Positions 17,131 to 26,925 of a stretch of 64,000 nucleotides of DNA are shown one piece after another. The stretch is from Shinella curvata (GTDB taxonomy: Bacteria; Pseudomonadota; Alphaproteobacteria; Rhizobiales; Rhizobiaceae). Location: the NCBI RefSeq assembly GCF_022899935.1, contig NZ_JALJCJ010000010.1, positions 51,939 through 115,938 of the forward strand, written 5' to 3'. The translations under genes and the position numbers were made by a program. Under the pieces are notes generated by a model. It worked only from the letters and a program-made list of their open reading frames with translations, was not told the DNA's origin and ran no database searches. Within the stretch, counting starts at the first letter, position 1, and each line of letters begins with the position of its first letter.

Positions 17131-17259
17131 CTATATCGGAGCGGCCGCCAGCAGCACCGCGACAGGAACGGTTATTGCCGACGCGCTGATCGCCAACGCC
17201 GTCGCAAACCTGATGATGCGGGCACGCCGCGCGCGCCGGGGATCCCATTCATACGCCAT
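17131..17259 (-). CDS. Small basic membrane-type protein (42 residues)
   Basis: The reading frame gives MAYEWDPRRARRARIIRFAT, then a hydrophobic segment (ALAISASAITVPVAVLLAAA) ending API. A GGAGGGA-like ribosome site lies 7 bases before the ATG. The basic N-terminus followed by a single membrane helix is what a real small inner-membrane protein would look like, and similar YEWD-RRARR starts are familiar to me from rhizobial hypothetical proteins. No function is known. Confidence 0.45.
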   Translation of the reverse strand: MAYEWDPRRARRARIIRFATALAISASAITVPVAVLLAAAPI

Positions 17260-17410
17260 ACAAAGTCCCTCCGGCGAGGAAGAAAGCATGGGCAGCGCGC
17301 GGAGTCCATCCGTGCGGCTCGGTGGTCCACTTCTGGAACGCTTGCCATTGCGAAGCTGCCTGCTAACCCACGCTTTAAGCTAGCAGAGTGTACGCGGATC
17401 GATGGGATAT

Positions 17411-17977
17411 TTACCTCGATACAAAACGGTCGAGCATCTGTTTGAGTTGATCGTTTTGCAGACGGAGTTTTACTCCCAACTGCGAACGTAGCTCCTGAAT
17501 CTCGTGATCTAGCACCCGAAATGCATCAGATTCACTTGGCGTTGTCTGCTTCGCTAAGCTGACTGCTCGAGCCAAGTCGCCCTTATGAACGGGCGCTTGG
17601 ACCTTGTTCTTCCTTTGAGCGCTCGACGATGGGGCACCCTGCAGATCTCTCCGCTTGGCTCCTCTGGTGCGTTTTGGCGCCAACGTGCGGCCTTCGCCGG
17701 CTGAGAGTGCGGCACGCACGTTTGCGGTATTCAATGGCGGTAGGTCTTGGCGGCCGCTGTCTGAAGTAGCATCAGCGCGCAGCGCTGCCGAGGGCTCTGC
17801 TTCAGCGGGAGAAGCCACCCCTCTAGATGCCTCGGAAGCCGGGGAATTGGCGTTAGGAGCAAGCAGCTCGGCCTCATCAAGGATTTCGGCGGATTCGTTT
17901 TGCCCAGCGTCGCGCTGATCCGAATTGCTTCCGCGAGACAGAAATACGGTGAGAAGTTTCCATGGCGACCTTACCAT
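17411..17977 (-). CDS. SyrB-like hypothetical protein with C-terminal coiled coil
   Basis: The 188-residue product is mostly low-complexity, Ala/Ser/Glu-rich and then basic (KRTRGAKRRD). It ends in a helix that reads EIQELRSQLGVKLRLQNDQLKQMLDRF, a short leucine-rich coiled coil. The layout, a basic disordered middle plus a terminal coiled coil, is like the SyrB-type protein encoded 141 bases upstream, so the two may be diverged paralogues. SyrB of Sinorhizobium meliloti is described as a negative regulator of syrM. What this copy does is unknown. A 14-bp palindrome lies just upstream of its start. Confidence 0.55.
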   Translation of the reverse strand: MVRSPWKLLTVFLSRGSNSDQRDAGQNESAEILDEAELLAPNANSPASEASRGVASPAEAEPSAALRADATSDSGRQDLPPLNTANVRAALSAGEGRTLAPKRTRGAKRRDLQGAPSSSAQRKNKVQAPVHKGDLARAVSLAKQTTPSESDAFRVLDHEIQELRSQLGVKLRLQNDQLKQMLDRFVSR

Positions 17978-17990
17978 CGCGTTTCAACTC

Positions 17991-18004
17991 CTACATCTAT
18001 GTAG
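17991..18004. promoter_or_regulatory. Palindrome CTACATCTATGTAG upstream of the SyrB-like gene
   Basis: CTACAT and ATGTAG are exact inverted repeats around CT, 14 bases upstream of the start of the 188-residue gene. This position, between promoter and start codon, is typical of a repressor site. The regulator is unknown. Confidence 0.35.
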
Positions 18005-18118
18005 ACTTTAGGTCACCTGTTGGGCAATTAAAACGAACCAAGCCCGTGCCAGCAGATGAGAAAAGTCGCATTAGCGAGGGCGGTCGGCGGAACAGCCTAC
18101 CAATGCTCCAATATCGGC

Positions 18119-18787
18119 TCAATCGAGACCAAGTCGCTTTCGTAGATCAGCGTTTTCTTCGCGGAGCTTTCCAGCCAGTAGCTTCCTCAGCCTCTGGTTT
18201 TCCTGCTCGAGCTGGAGCAGATCCTCCATCTCATCACCCGCAGTTGTCACCGGCGAGACAGATTGCGTAGAAGACTGGACAATCCCCTCAACCGCAGCCT
18301 TTGCTTTGCGCCCGCCACGACGGCCAGCTGGCTTCACCTCGGCCGCAGCTATCTTGCTACCCCTCTTTGCGCGAGTTTTCTTAACAGTAGGCGCGTCGAG
18401 CAAAGCATCCGTCGATCCAGTGTCCGCTGCCACCTTCTTGGATCGCGGGCCACGCTTCTTGGGCTCAGGCGCCTTTGGCAGCGCAATTTCGGCCTCGGTG
18501 GAAACCTGTTCGCTCATGCTCGTATCGTCGGCCATCTGTTTCTCCAGTGCCAAGATTGATTTGGTCGTTTGCTGCGGATTTGCTGTCGACATGGGTGAAC
18601 TCGATGCATGGTGTGCTATCGCGTCTGAATTAACGCGTGGTTCGCTTAGCCCGGACGCTTCCCCCTCGCCCGGTTGCGCAGCGAACTGGCGCAAGTCGAG
18701 GTTGCCCCAAATTGAGTTAGATTGCGGCGATGGTTTTCGGCGCGCGCCTTTGTACTCAACGGCAAAGTTCTTTTGTGGCTTTTTCAA
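18119..18787 (-). CDS. syrB: SyrB-like regulator
   Basis: The C-terminus DEMEDLLQLEQENQRLRKLLAGKLREENADLRKRLGL is the recognisable coiled-coil end of rhizobial SyrB proteins. The middle is Lys/Arg/Ala-rich (KKRGPRSKK, GRRGGRKAKAA), resembling histone-like tails, and would bind nucleic acid non-specifically. The full frame gives 222 residues from the ATG at 18787. A shorter product from the Met at residue 85 is possible, but the N-terminal part (SIWGNLDL) also looks conserved in longer members. It lies just downstream of trbI on the same strand, separated by about 150 bases. A role in controlling conjugation or symbiosis genes is only suggested by location. Confidence 0.7.
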   Translation of the reverse strand: MKKPQKNFAVEYKGARRKPSPQSNSIWGNLDLRQFAAQPGEGEASGLSEPRVNSDAIAHHASSSPMSTANPQQTTKSILALEKQMADDTSMSEQVSTEAEIALPKAPEPKKRGPRSKKVAADTGSTDALLDAPTVKKTRAKRGSKIAAAEVKPAGRRGGRKAKAAVEGIVQSSTQSVSPVTTAGDEMEDLLQLEQENQRLRKLLAGKLREENADLRKRLGLD

Positions 18788-18941
18788 ATGTTCGAGGCTC
18801 CAAGAGCATTCACTTGGTCAAGCGCAGAAAGACATGTCTCGAGCAGAAATGCAAACTCTACGCCGTCCCAAGGTAGGGCGCGCGCACCCTCTGCGCGACG
18901 AAGGAATGGCCACGTATCTGGCGCTCAGGACGACTATGGGC

Positions 18942-20234
18942 CTACTGCCTCTGTTCCGCGGGAAAGACGATGTCCTGATCAACAAGGACGTTGAACTTGT
19001 AACCCGGTCTTATCTGAAGCGTTGGCTGGACATTGAGGTTCTTCGAAATGGTTTGCTCGGCGACGCGGCCGAACGATTCGGCGAAGTTTCTGCGAGCAGC
19101 GTCGGAAGCAGTATCCTGCGTTGCCAGTGTCGAGCTCTCGGGGGCCGCCTTATCAATACCTGTACCGATTATGGCAATAAGTGCAGCGGATCCGAACGTT
19201 CGCCAGAGGTGGCGATCAACCTTGTCCTTGAACCCGCCGTATCCTTCCGCGTCCGTGCCTGCCATGCCACCGATTTGCAATGTCGAACCGTTCGGGAATA
19301 TGAGGTCGGTCCATACGACGAGAACGCGCTCCTGACCGAAAGACACCTTGGAGTCATAGCGACCGAACAGCTTGGCGCCTTGTGGTATCAAAAGCCGATA
19401 ACCGGTGGCACTGTCGAAGACGTTTTGACTGACCTGCGCGGTGATCCGCCCTGGAAGATCAGAGTTCAGGCCGGTGATGAGCGTGGCAGCAATGACCGAG
19501 CCGCGCTTCAGCTCGTATAGCGACATTTGCGGCATCACCCGGTTCGGCAGGTAGCCCAGATCCTTGATGTCCTGATTGAAGAAATCTTCCTTGGTCGCTT
19601 GCCCGTTGGGATCGACGTTTTGCCCGAGTAGCCCGGACTTCATGGCGGTGGCGTAGAGATCGGACGCGCTGTTCGTTGCGAGGTTGCCCGGCTGGTTCCG
19701 ATCGTCAGCGATCTTCGTGTTCTCAGCAACCTCCGATACGTCGACCTTAAGAGGCGAGTCGAAGGCTGTTGCTCTTGCCTGTAGTCGCGCCATACGCTGA
19801 CGCTGGGCTTCACGGATGTACTGTTCCTCCTGCTCTCGCTTCAGCCTTGCCTTCCATTCCTCCTCTGGTTCGAGCCTCGACCGACGGTCCTCTTGCACCT
19901 CCCGTCGCTCAACAGCCGGCTCTTGCCTCTCCTCCGTCCGGACAACAACCGGAGTGGGTTGAAAGATCTCCTGCTTTTCCCGTTCGCCGATGATCCCGTC
20001 GGTCACGCCTCGCTTCAACTGGTCGCCGAAATTCGTTGCGGGAGTGCTGGAAGCACTGTTGAGGTCGCCATTTCGATTGAACGTGAGGCCACGCCAGGAA
20101 AGTCCGATGACAACCACGCCAAAGAAGAGGACGATGATTGCGATGGCGATGATTATCGGGAGGCGATTGAGCCGGCGCATACCCTGCTGGCTATCCGAGC
20201 GTGCAGAGGTACCAAGTTGGAGCGACTGGACCAT
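18942..20234 (-). CDS. trbI: Conjugal transfer protein TrbI, VirB10-like
   Basis: TrbI is the VirB10-type scaffold that spans the inner membrane and reaches the outer-membrane core of the mating pore. The product has one N-terminal membrane segment (residues 26-48), a charged Glu/Arg-rich linker, and a C-terminal VirB10 barrel domain with LLIPQGAKLFGRYDSKV and the conserved DLIFPNGSTLQI stretch. At 430 residues it is the normal size. It is the last gene of the traI-trb operon, 12 bases after trbH. Confidence 0.93.
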   Translation of the reverse strand: MVQSLQLGTSARSDSQQGMRRLNRLPIIIAIAIIVLFFGVVVIGLSWRGLTFNRNGDLNSASSTPATNFGDQLKRGVTDGIIGEREKQEIFQPTPVVVRTEERQEPAVERREVQEDRRSRLEPEEEWKARLKREQEEQYIREAQRQRMARLQARATAFDSPLKVDVSEVAENTKIADDRNQPGNLATNSASDLYATAMKSGLLGQNVDPNGQATKEDFFNQDIKDLGYLPNRVMPQMSLYELKRGSVIAATLITGLNSDLPGRITAQVSQNVFDSATGYRLLIPQGAKLFGRYDSKVSFGQERVLVVWTDLIFPNGSTLQIGGMAGTDAEGYGGFKDKVDRHLWRTFGSAALIAIIGTGIDKAAPESSTLATQDTASDAARRNFAESFGRVAEQTISKNLNVQPTLQIRPGYKFNVLVDQDIVFPAEQRQ

Positions 20235-20246
20235 AGGGATGCCTCC

Positions 20247-20684
20247 TTAGTTTCGCTGCATGACGGAAAGAGGGCTGGACGGCGTCGCGCCGGCGCCGGT
20301 CACAGCGTAGGTCCGCCCAAGCGCGACAGATGGCGTCCCGAGATGGCCAAGGACCTGCCCGTCGAAACTATCCAAGGAGTAGGATATCTCGACCGGCTTC
20401 TGATCCTTTGCCACCTTTCCATTTGTGATGACGGTGTAGCCCAAGGCCTTTAGCGCTGCCTCCAGTGCCGTCGCATAGTCCGTCTTGTCATTTTCCATTT
20501 TGATGGATGTCGTGCCGGCCGGTCCGATCCGCTCGGCAAGGCGGCTTGCCATATCGCCGGCAATCGCGCTTGCAGCAGGACCTGTGACTACGACTTGGGT
20601 CGAACTGGTGATCAGCGCCTCTTCTGTGCTTTGGCAGCCGGAGGCGAGCGCGGCAGTGAGAACGAGTGCAGTAAGCGTTCGCAT
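20247..20684 (-). CDS. trbH: Conjugal transfer lipoprotein TrbH
   Basis: The 145-residue product starts with a lipoprotein signal whose lipobox is LASGC, so Cys17 would be acylated. TrbH in Ti and RP4-type systems is a small lipoprotein thought to help assemble the outer part of the mating pore, similar in role to VirB7. Gene order between trbG and trbI agrees with the call; little in the mature sequence is diagnostic by eye. Confidence 0.85.
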   Translation of the reverse strand: MRTLTALVLTAALASGCQSTEEALITSSTQVVVTGPAASAIAGDMASRLAERIGPAGTTSIKMENDKTDYATALEAALKALGYTVITNGKVAKDQKPVEISYSLDSFDGQVLGHLGTPSVALGRTYAVTGAGATPSSPLSVMQRN

Positions 20685-20687
20685 AGT

Positions 20688-21500
20688 TCACCCTCCCCGG
20701 CGAATGGTGATTTTCTGTTGGCGCCAGCCGACGCCAGACACAAGGATCGCCTTATCGACCGCATAATCCACGATCATCATGTCGTTCTTCATTCGATAGT
20801 TGACGATGCGGTTCTGCCCGCCGCTGACCACGAACAGGACCGGCGCGTCCTGCCCCGATATGGACTTCGAAAACTGGATGTAGGTTTTGATGCCGTCGGA
20901 GTAGACCCGCTTGGGCTTCCAGGACGCGCTGCCGCTTACTGAATAGGAAAAGTTCAACTTGTCCGGCGCGGTGCCTGGAATTCCACCCGTCTCGAGCCTC
21001 GCGTTGATGTCTGCGAGCTTGGTAGACGTGTCCTCCGGATATTCGAAACCCACGCGGGCCATGTACTGACTCGGGTGGGACTTCAGCTGGATATGGTAGG
21101 TTCGCCGCGACGTCGTTACGACCATTGAGGTGACGAGGCCAGACTCTGACGGCTTGATGATGAGGTGGATCGCCTGCCCACCGGTCGCGCCCGATGTCGC
21201 GGGCTCTACCTTCCAACGAACGGTGTCTCCGACAAGGACGTCACGGACAATTTCGCCACCCTGTAGTTCGATGTCGCAGACCTGCAGCGGCGAGCACACC
21301 ACAGAAGGCTGCGTTTCGCCGAATAGAAAAATGACCTTGCCATCCGGTCCTGTGGTAACGAGCCCAGGCGTTCCCCGCCATTTCCGAGAGATGCTCGTTC
21401 CCTTGACCTCGTTCGAGGTCATGGTCTGCGCAATCGCACCGTCGACAAGGACGAGTCCGGCCATGCAGCCGACGGCCGCGATCAATCCAGTTCTGTGCAT
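20688..21500 (-). CDS. trbG: Conjugal transfer protein TrbG, VirB9-like
   Basis: A signal peptide ([12 protein letters not shown] to GAIAQ) is followed by a VirB9/CagX-type domain: [19 protein letters not shown], then [15 protein letters not shown] [10 protein letters not shown], and the C-terminal barrel with FSYSVSG and [12 protein letters not shown]. VirB9 homologues form the outer-membrane core complex with TrbH and TrbI. I start at the ATG at 21500, with GGGGAA 5 bases upstream; the longer frame from 21551 overlaps trbF. Size (270 residues) is normal. Confidence 0.92.
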   Translation of the reverse strand: MHRTGLIAAVGCMAGLVLVDGAIAQTMTSNEVKGTSISRKWRGTPGLVTTGPDGKVIFLFGETQPSVVCSPLQVCDIELQGGEIVRDVLVGDTVRWKVEPATSGATGGQAIHLIIKPSESGLVTSMVVTTSRRTYHIQLKSHPSQYMARVGFEYPEDTSTKLADINARLETGGIPGTAPDKLNFSYSVSGSASWKPKRVYSDGIKTYIQFSKSISGQDAPVLFVVSGGQNRIVNYRMKNDMMIVDYAVDKAILVSGVGWRQQKITIRRGG

Positions 21501-21516
21501 ATGTATTCCCCTGCCC

Positions 21517-22179
21517 TTAAAGCTGCGCGGTCCAGTCGAAATCCTGGACATAGAGACCGATCGGATTGAGACGGATAATCGCCTCGTCCTGCGGCGCCGT
21601 CAGTGCCACTGTCGCAATGCCCCGGAACCGGCGCGTGCCGGTTTCCTTGCCCTTGCGATCGCGCTCGTATTCCGTCCAGTCGATCTGATAGGTCTGGTTG
21701 GAGAGCGCGACGATGTTGTTGACCTCGATGGCGACAGTCGATGTCTTCGCCCGCTCGAAGGGCGAGTTCCCGCGAAACCACGCATTGATCTTCTGTGTCG
21801 AAGGGTCCGACGTACGAAGCAGGGCGTAGGTGCGGTCGATGTATTGCTTCTGAACCACGGCATCGGGGGTGATCGATTTCAGGCTGGTGACGAAATTCCC
21901 AAGCGTTGCCCGGACAACCCGGGCGTCCGCGTACTCGATCTGCTGCGGGAAGCCTGATGTCACCGAGCTTCCGAGTTTGTCTACCTCCACTATGTAAGGA
22001 ACGAGCTTGACCTGTGTGCTGAGATACATGGCATAGCTGAAGCCGATCACCGCCATGGTCAGGCCAATGATACCGACAATCCGCCACGCTCGGGCGGCCT
22101 GCACATAGGATCCATATCTTTCCGTCCACTCTTGCCGGGCGGCAAGGTACGGGCTTTCAGGGACGCGGTTTGCGGCCAT
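21517..22179 (-). CDS. trbF: Conjugal transfer protein TrbF, VirB8-like
   Basis: TrbF is the VirB8-type inner-membrane assembly factor. The product has one membrane segment ([19 protein letters not shown], about residues 34-52) and a periplasmic nuclear-transport-factor-2-like domain containing [11 protein letters not shown] and a conserved end (YVQDFDWT). At 220 residues it is the usual size. It lies between trbL and trbG in the expected order. Confidence 0.92.
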   Translation of the reverse strand: MAANRVPESPYLAARQEWTERYGSYVQAARAWRIVGIIGLTMAVIGFSYAMYLSTQVKLVPYIVEVDKLGSSVTSGFPQQIEYADARVVRATLGNFVTSLKSITPDAVVQKQYIDRTYALLRTSDPSTQKINAWFRGNSPFERAKTSTVAIEVNNIVALSNQTYQIDWTEYERDRKGKETGTRRFRGIATVALTAPQDEAIIRLNPIGLYVQDFDWTAQL

Positions 22180-22196
22180 GCAATTTCCCTCTCGAT

Positions 22197-23390
22197 TTAC
22201 AGTTTGTCTTTGCGTTCCGGCGTAGTGGGTTTACCGCCCTGCCCACCTCGACTGCCGTCTAGCTTCGCGTTGGCGAGACCGAGCAGGGAGCCGGCATACG
22301 CGCCTGGCGAGCCGATCGCTTTTTCTTTTGCAGCCGACCCGGCCGCCTTCGCACCGGATCCGATAGCCGCTCCGATACCCCGGAGCGCAGCGCCCGCCGT
22401 CGACGATCCCGCCGCACGAGCGGATTGCGCTGCCGCAGCACCTGCCGCTGCAGCTCCCGCCGCGAGTGTCGCGGCTCCCGCTGCGAAAGAAGCGGCCTGG
22501 GCCCCATGGCGGATGGTTTCCATGCCGCCAGTGACAGAAGCGCCCTGGACAACCCCTTGGATGATGTTTGGGACATACATCGCGATAATGAAGACCACGA
22601 CCGCGATGCCGGCGATCGCCAACGCTGTCTGAAATTCGTCACCAACGTCAGGCCGGTTTGCCAAGCTAATGAGGACTTCGGATCCGATCCGAGAGATCAT
22701 CACCAGCCCCATCAGCTTCATGCCAACAGAGAAGGCATATACCAGATATCGTATCGCGAAGTCCTTTGTGAAGGACGACCCACCCAGGCCGAGCATTATC
22801 ATCCCTGCTAGGAGACCGAGGTACATCTCGACCATCACCGACACAAAAATCGCAGCGACAAGAGAAAACGCTACAACGGTTACTACCATTGCGAATGCCG
22901 CAGATATTGCGAGCGCATTATCCTCGAACAGTCCGAACTGGACTTTTTCTGACATTTTTGTCGCGACCACGAGGCCGGCGTTGAAGACATCGGCAGGCGA
23001 CGCGGTCCCACCGTTGGCGCCGATCTGAAACAAGCTATCAACAACCGACTTAGCGAAAGTCGATCCTTCCGCAAGAACGAAGGCGAAGAATCCTACGAAC
23101 ATGATCCGACGGACGAGTTCGGCAAACCAGCTATCGAGCGATGCGGCCTGTAAGGCCAGCCACACAGCAGCGATGCCAATTTCGATGCCCGCCAGAATCC
23201 AAAAGAGTGACCTTGCGGCTTGCATTACTGTGGTTTCCCAACCTTTTGCCGCCGAGGTAATCTCCTTTTGCAGCGCGGTGAGAACCGAACCTTCCTGGGC
23301 CAGCGCCGGCTGTATCGACACTAATAGGAGCGTAGTAAGACCAGCAGCGAGCTTGATCCACTTCAAATCGGGTGACATGTCCATCACCAC
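22197..23390 (-). CDS. trbL: Conjugal transfer protein TrbL, VirB6-like
   Basis: TrbL is a polytopic inner-membrane protein of the VirB6 type. After a signal-like first helix it has six or so hydrophobic segments between residues 55 and 260, the family motif [20 protein letters not shown] near the start, and an Ala/Gly-rich disordered tail ([19 protein letters not shown]). Its start overlaps the end of trbJ by 7 bases, leaving no room for a trbK gene. Confidence 0.92.
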   Translation of the reverse strand: MVMDMSPDLKWIKLAAGLTTLLLVSIQPALAQEGSVLTALQKEITSAAKGWETTVMQAARSLFWILAGIEIGIAAVWLALQAASLDSWFAELVRRIMFVGFFAFVLAEGSTFAKSVVDSLFQIGANGGTASPADVFNAGLVVATKMSEKVQFGLFEDNALAISAAFAMVVTVVAFSLVAAIFVSVMVEMYLGLLAGMIMLGLGGSSFTKDFAIRYLVYAFSVGMKLMGLVMISRIGSEVLISLANRPDVGDEFQTALAIAGIAVVVFIIAMYVPNIIQGVVQGASVTGGMETIRHGAQAASFAAGAATLAAGAAAAGAAAAQSARAAGSSTAGAALRGIGAAIGSGAKAAGSAAKEKAIGSPGAYAGSLLGLANAKLDGSRGGQGGKPTTPERKDKL

Positions 23391-24187
23391 TCCACCTTCA
23401 TCTTCTCGCCGCCGGATGTCGAAGGTGGTGTCGACCTGAAGAATTCTTCACGACGCTTCTGCGCTAAGTCTTTGTCCGTCTGTTCAGACTGAAGCCAGGT
23501 TCCCATCATCGTCATCTGCTGGGACACGAGACCGCGAAGCTTTTGCATTTGGCTGATCTGCTGCGCGGCAATCTGATGACCAACCTGCAATGCCTTCATC
23601 TGGCCGTCGGCCGACTCCGACATTCCGCGCAGCGAGTTCATCGTGCCTTCTTCACTACTGAACTGATCTGCCGTCAGGTTGGCGGCCTTTAGGGTGCTGG
23701 CGATCGTATCCCGGTTCGTATCTGACCAGCTTTGATAGCTCGACGAGAAGCTCTCGGCATTTGGCAGGTTGGTCTTGAGGTCGGCATAACTCTGGAAGCG
23801 CTGTTTCAGGACGTCGTCGGCATTGCCCATCGAAAAGGAAATGCTCTGACCCTGTTCGACTATATCCCTGAGGCGGTTCAAGTCGCCCTCGACCTGACCC
23901 CAGATGTGATCGGGAAGCTGCACTGTGTTCTGCAGCATGTTCTCGTAGATTTTCAGCTGGTTCTGGATTTGCTCCGCCACCTGGCCGATCTGGGTAATTT
24001 GATTATCGACCTGGATCCCGGAGCTCTTCATAAGATCGATGAGCTGCGCATTGTTCGCAAGCTGCGTCCATTCGGTTGCGGCTCCAGTGGCCGATCCAGC
24101 CCTAGCAGTCGGGTTGGCTCCGAAAGTCAGGGCGCTTGCCATCAGGACGGCAAGCCAATTACGCGAAGCTGGATAGCGATACGGCAT
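23384..24187 (-). CDS. trbJ: Conjugal transfer protein TrbJ, VirB5-like
   Basis: TrbJ is a periplasmic, largely helical VirB5-type pilus-tip protein. I start at the ATG at 24187, preceded by GAGGAG at a 6-base distance and overlapping the end of trbE; an upstream Met at 24235 lies deeper in trbE. A signal peptide (NWLAVLMASALTF to ARAGS) is clear. The mature part is helical, with IDLMKSSGIQVDNQITQIGQ near the N-terminus. The stop at 23384 overlaps the next gene, trbL. Confidence 0.9.
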   Translation of the reverse strand: MPYRYPASRNWLAVLMASALTFGANPTARAGSATGAATEWTQLANNAQLIDLMKSSGIQVDNQITQIGQVAEQIQNQLKIYENMLQNTVQLPDHIWGQVEGDLNRLRDIVEQGQSISFSMGNADDVLKQRFQSYADLKTNLPNAESFSSSYQSWSDTNRDTIASTLKAANLTADQFSSEEGTMNSLRGMSESADGQMKALQVGHQIAAQQISQMQKLRGLVSQQMTMMGTWLQSEQTDKDLAQKRREEFFRSTPPSTSGGEKMKVEW

Positions 24188-26615
24188 CGTAAACTCCTCT
24201 CGATTCAAGCCACTTGGTCGGCCAGGAATGGCCATGCTCTGCCTTCAGTGCGCGTATGCGCTTCAGGTCCTCTTTTCCGGACGCGCCGACGAAGCTGAGC
24301 GCGACCGGCCCTAGCGACATGTCGAACAAACGCCGTCCATCAGGTGTGGCGACGTAGTATTCTCGCTTCGGGATGGCGCTCGACACGATCTCGATCTGGC
24401 GCTCGTTGAAGCCGATCCGCTCGTAGAATTCGCGTGTGCCGGGTTCTCGGGCTGCGCCGTTCGGGAGGCAGATTTTCGTCGGGCAGGATTCCTTCAACAC
24501 GTCGATGATGCCGGACCGCTCCGCATCGGAGATCGATTGTGTCGCCAGCACGACGGCGCAGTTTGCTTTGCGCAGGACCTTGAGCCACTCGCGGATCTTG
24601 CTTCGAAATACCGGGTGGCCGAGCATCAACCAGGCCTCATCGAGGAGGATCATGCTTGGAGAGCCGTCCAGACGCTTTTCGATGCGACGAAACAGGTAGG
24701 TCAGGACCGGCACCAGATTGCGTTCGCCGAGGTTCATCAGGTGCTCGATTTCGAAGCACTGGAACGCTCGGAGCGTCAGGCCATCCTCCTCAGCATCGAG
24801 CAACTGACCCATGGGGCCGTCGACCGTATAATGATGTAGCGCGTCCTTGATCTCCCGCATCTGGACGCCACTTACGAAATCCGAGAGCGATCGACCCTGT
24901 GCCGTCGCCATCAAACTCACCTGCCGTGAGATGGCGTTGCGGTGGTCGGGTGTGATGGTCACCCCCTGCAGGGCAACAAGCATCTCGATCCATTCGGTCG
25001 CCCAGGCGCGGTCGCCATCTGCCGACAAATCGTAAAGCGGGCAGAACGACAGCGCCCTCCCCTCCTCCTCATGGTCTCCACCGATCTCGTAATGATCGCC
25101 GCCGGAGGCCAGAGTTAGGGGTAGGAGGGAGCTGCCTTTGTCGAATGCGAAGATTTGGGCGAATTCGTAGCGCCTGAACTGCGCGGCGATCAGCGCAAGA
25201 AGCGTCGACTTGCCGGAGCCGGTTGGTCCGAAAATGAGGGTGTGGCCGACATCGTCGACATGGAGGTTCAGACGGAAGGGTGTGGAGCCGCTGGCAACCT
25301 GCATCAGCGGTGGGGAGTTTAATGGATAGAATGGGCAAGGCGCGACGGGGTTGCCGGACCACACCGAGTTGAGGGGGATCAAATCGGCAAGGTTGCTGGT
25401 GTTGATCAGCGGCTCCCGGATGTTTGCATACCAGTTTCCCGGTAAACTGCCGAGGAACGCGTCGGTCGCGTTGAGGGTCTCGATACGTGCTCCGAAACCT
25501 TCCGCCTGAACAAGCCGCCGGATCGCCTCCGCCTTCTCCTGCAGTGCTTCGCGGTCCTCGTCGAAAAGGATGACGACCGGGGTATAGTAGCCGTAGGCCA
25601 CCAGCTGCGATGATGCCTGGGCGATCGCATCCTCCGTCTCGGCCACCATGGTCATGGCGTCCTGATCGACGGAACGGCTCTGGGTCTGAAACAGCTGGTC
25701 AAAGAAGGGCCGCACCTTCTGCTGCCACTTCTTGCGGGTTCGCTCGAGTTTTTGCCTGGCCTCCTCCGCGTCCATGAAAATGAAGCGAGATGACCACCGG
25801 TAGGTCAAGGGCATCAGGTCGAGGCTATTGAGGATGCCCGGCCAGCTCTCGGCCGGCAGGCCATCGATCGCTACGACGCCGAGGAACCGGCTCTCCATCT
25901 TCGGCGTCAGCCCGTGTTCGAGCTCGGCCGTGGCGATCCAGTCGAGATACATGGGCATATCCGGCAGTCGGATCGGATGATTTTCCCCGGTGATACAGAA
26001 GCGGACAAACTGCAAGAGCTCGTCGTATCTGGCCGTTCGCTCCCCTCCCCGCTCGCTAACCTCTCGCGTCGCCATCCGGATGATGGAAACGGTGTTTGCG
26101 AGATATTGCTCGATCTCGCGGATGGCGTTCTTGAACACGAAGAGCACCGTGTCCGCGTAGGATCTTTTGCGGCTTTCCTCGTCTGAGTAGATGTATTTGC
26201 TGAGCGCTGTCTTCTTGGACTCGAGGGGTCGATATGTGAGGACGAGTGCATGCTTGCTTTCGAAATGCCCCTGCTCCCGGCCGAAATGCGCGCGGCGCTC
26301 AGCGTCGATCGCTCGCGTGACCGGATCCGGAAAATGGCAACGGTCCTCTCCCGTGTAGTCCACAGTCGGCACCCTGATAGCCTCGACCTGGATCATCCAT
26401 CCGCTGCCCAGGCGCGAGAGAATGGCATTTATCTGTCGCGAGAGTTCGTTGCGCTCCACGTCTGTGGCACTCTCTGAGTCGGGACCGGCAAAATACCAGC
26501 CGGCCATCAGACTGCCGTCCTTCAGAAGAAGAACACCATTGTCTACCAGGCCGGCATAGGGGACGAGATCCGCGAACGACGGTCCCGTGGCTCGAAAGCG
26601 TTTCAGCGCTGCCAT
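24159..26615 (-). CDS. trbE: Conjugal transfer ATPase TrbE, VirB4-like
   Basis: TrbE is the VirB4-type ATPase that powers assembly of the secretion channel. The 818-residue product has the CagE/TrbE N-terminal domain (FADLVPYAGLVDNGVLLLKDGS) and an ATPase domain with Walker A GPTGSGKST and Walker B MILLDEAWLML. The start is the ATG at 26615, 10 bases after trbD; a reading from 26690 would extend into trbD. It overlaps trbJ at its 3' end. Confidence 0.95.
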   Translation of the reverse strand: MAALKRFRATGPSFADLVPYAGLVDNGVLLLKDGSLMAGWYFAGPDSESATDVERNELSRQINAILSRLGSGWMIQVEAIRVPTVDYTGEDRCHFPDPVTRAIDAERRAHFGREQGHFESKHALVLTYRPLESKKTALSKYIYSDEESRKRSYADTVLFVFKNAIREIEQYLANTVSIIRMATREVSERGGERTARYDELLQFVRFCITGENHPIRLPDMPMYLDWIATAELEHGLTPKMESRFLGVVAIDGLPAESWPGILNSLDLMPLTYRWSSRFIFMDAEEARQKLERTRKKWQQKVRPFFDQLFQTQSRSVDQDAMTMVAETEDAIAQASSQLVAYGYYTPVVILFDEDREALQEKAEAIRRLVQAEGFGARIETLNATDAFLGSLPGNWYANIREPLINTSNLADLIPLNSVWSGNPVAPCPFYPLNSPPLMQVASGSTPFRLNLHVDDVGHTLIFGPTGSGKSTLLALIAAQFRRYEFAQIFAFDKGSSLLPLTLASGGDHYEIGGDHEEEGRALSFCPLYDLSADGDRAWATEWIEMLVALQGVTITPDHRNAISRQVSLMATAQGRSLSDFVSGVQMREIKDALHHYTVDGPMGQLLDAEEDGLTLRAFQCFEIEHLMNLGERNLVPVLTYLFRRIEKRLDGSPSMILLDEAWLMLGHPVFRSKIREWLKVLRKANCAVVLATQSISDAERSGIIDVLKESCPTKICLPNGAAREPGTREFYERIGFNERQIEIVSSAIPKREYYVATPDGRRLFDMSLGPVALSFVGASGKEDLKRIRALKAEHGHSWPTKWLESRGVYDAVSLSSFA

Positions 26616-26625
26616 AGCCGTCTCC

Positions 26626-26925
26626 TCAGAACTTCCGCCACGGCGAGGTGGTCGGCTTGTAGTAGGGCTTGTAGGAAATGTGCCGGGCATAGACCTGCCG
26701 CATTAGAGGATCGGTCTTCGCCATCATCCGCAGCACACCAACGATCACGATCCAGACCGCAACGCCGAAGAGTGCGGAATAGACCGTTAGAACGACGAAG
26801 ATCAGGATGACCGCGGCTAAACCCGTTATGAGGACAAGCTCGCGGTCGGCCCCCATCAGCAGGTTCGGCCTGGAAAGCGCGCGGTGAACCCGGTTGCGCT
26901 GCAGCCCGGATTGGTAGCTAACCAT
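26626..26925 (-). CDS. trbD: Conjugal transfer protein TrbD, VirB3-like
   Basis: This 99-residue protein has a short N-terminal segment ([17 protein letters not shown], typical of TrbD/VirB3), two adjoining hydrophobic segments between residues 32 and 67, and a C-terminal tail with MRQVYARHI. It is a small inner-membrane component of the mating pore. It overlaps trbC by 8 bases. Confidence 0.92.
   Translation of the reverse strand: MVSYQSGLQRNRVHRALSRPNLLMGADRELVLITGLAAVILIFVVLTVYSALFGVAVWIVIVGVLRMMAKTDPLMRQVYARHISYKPYYKPTTSPWRKF

Noticed and set aside
17050..17445. 131-residue plus-strand frame between the cold-shock remnant and the SyrB-like genes
   Set aside because: Arg-rich, domain-free, and opposite a small protein with a good ribosome site; judged non-coding.
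18306..19520. 404-residue plus-strand frame across syrB and trbI
   Set aside because: It lies antisense to two recognised genes and its translation has no protein-like pattern.
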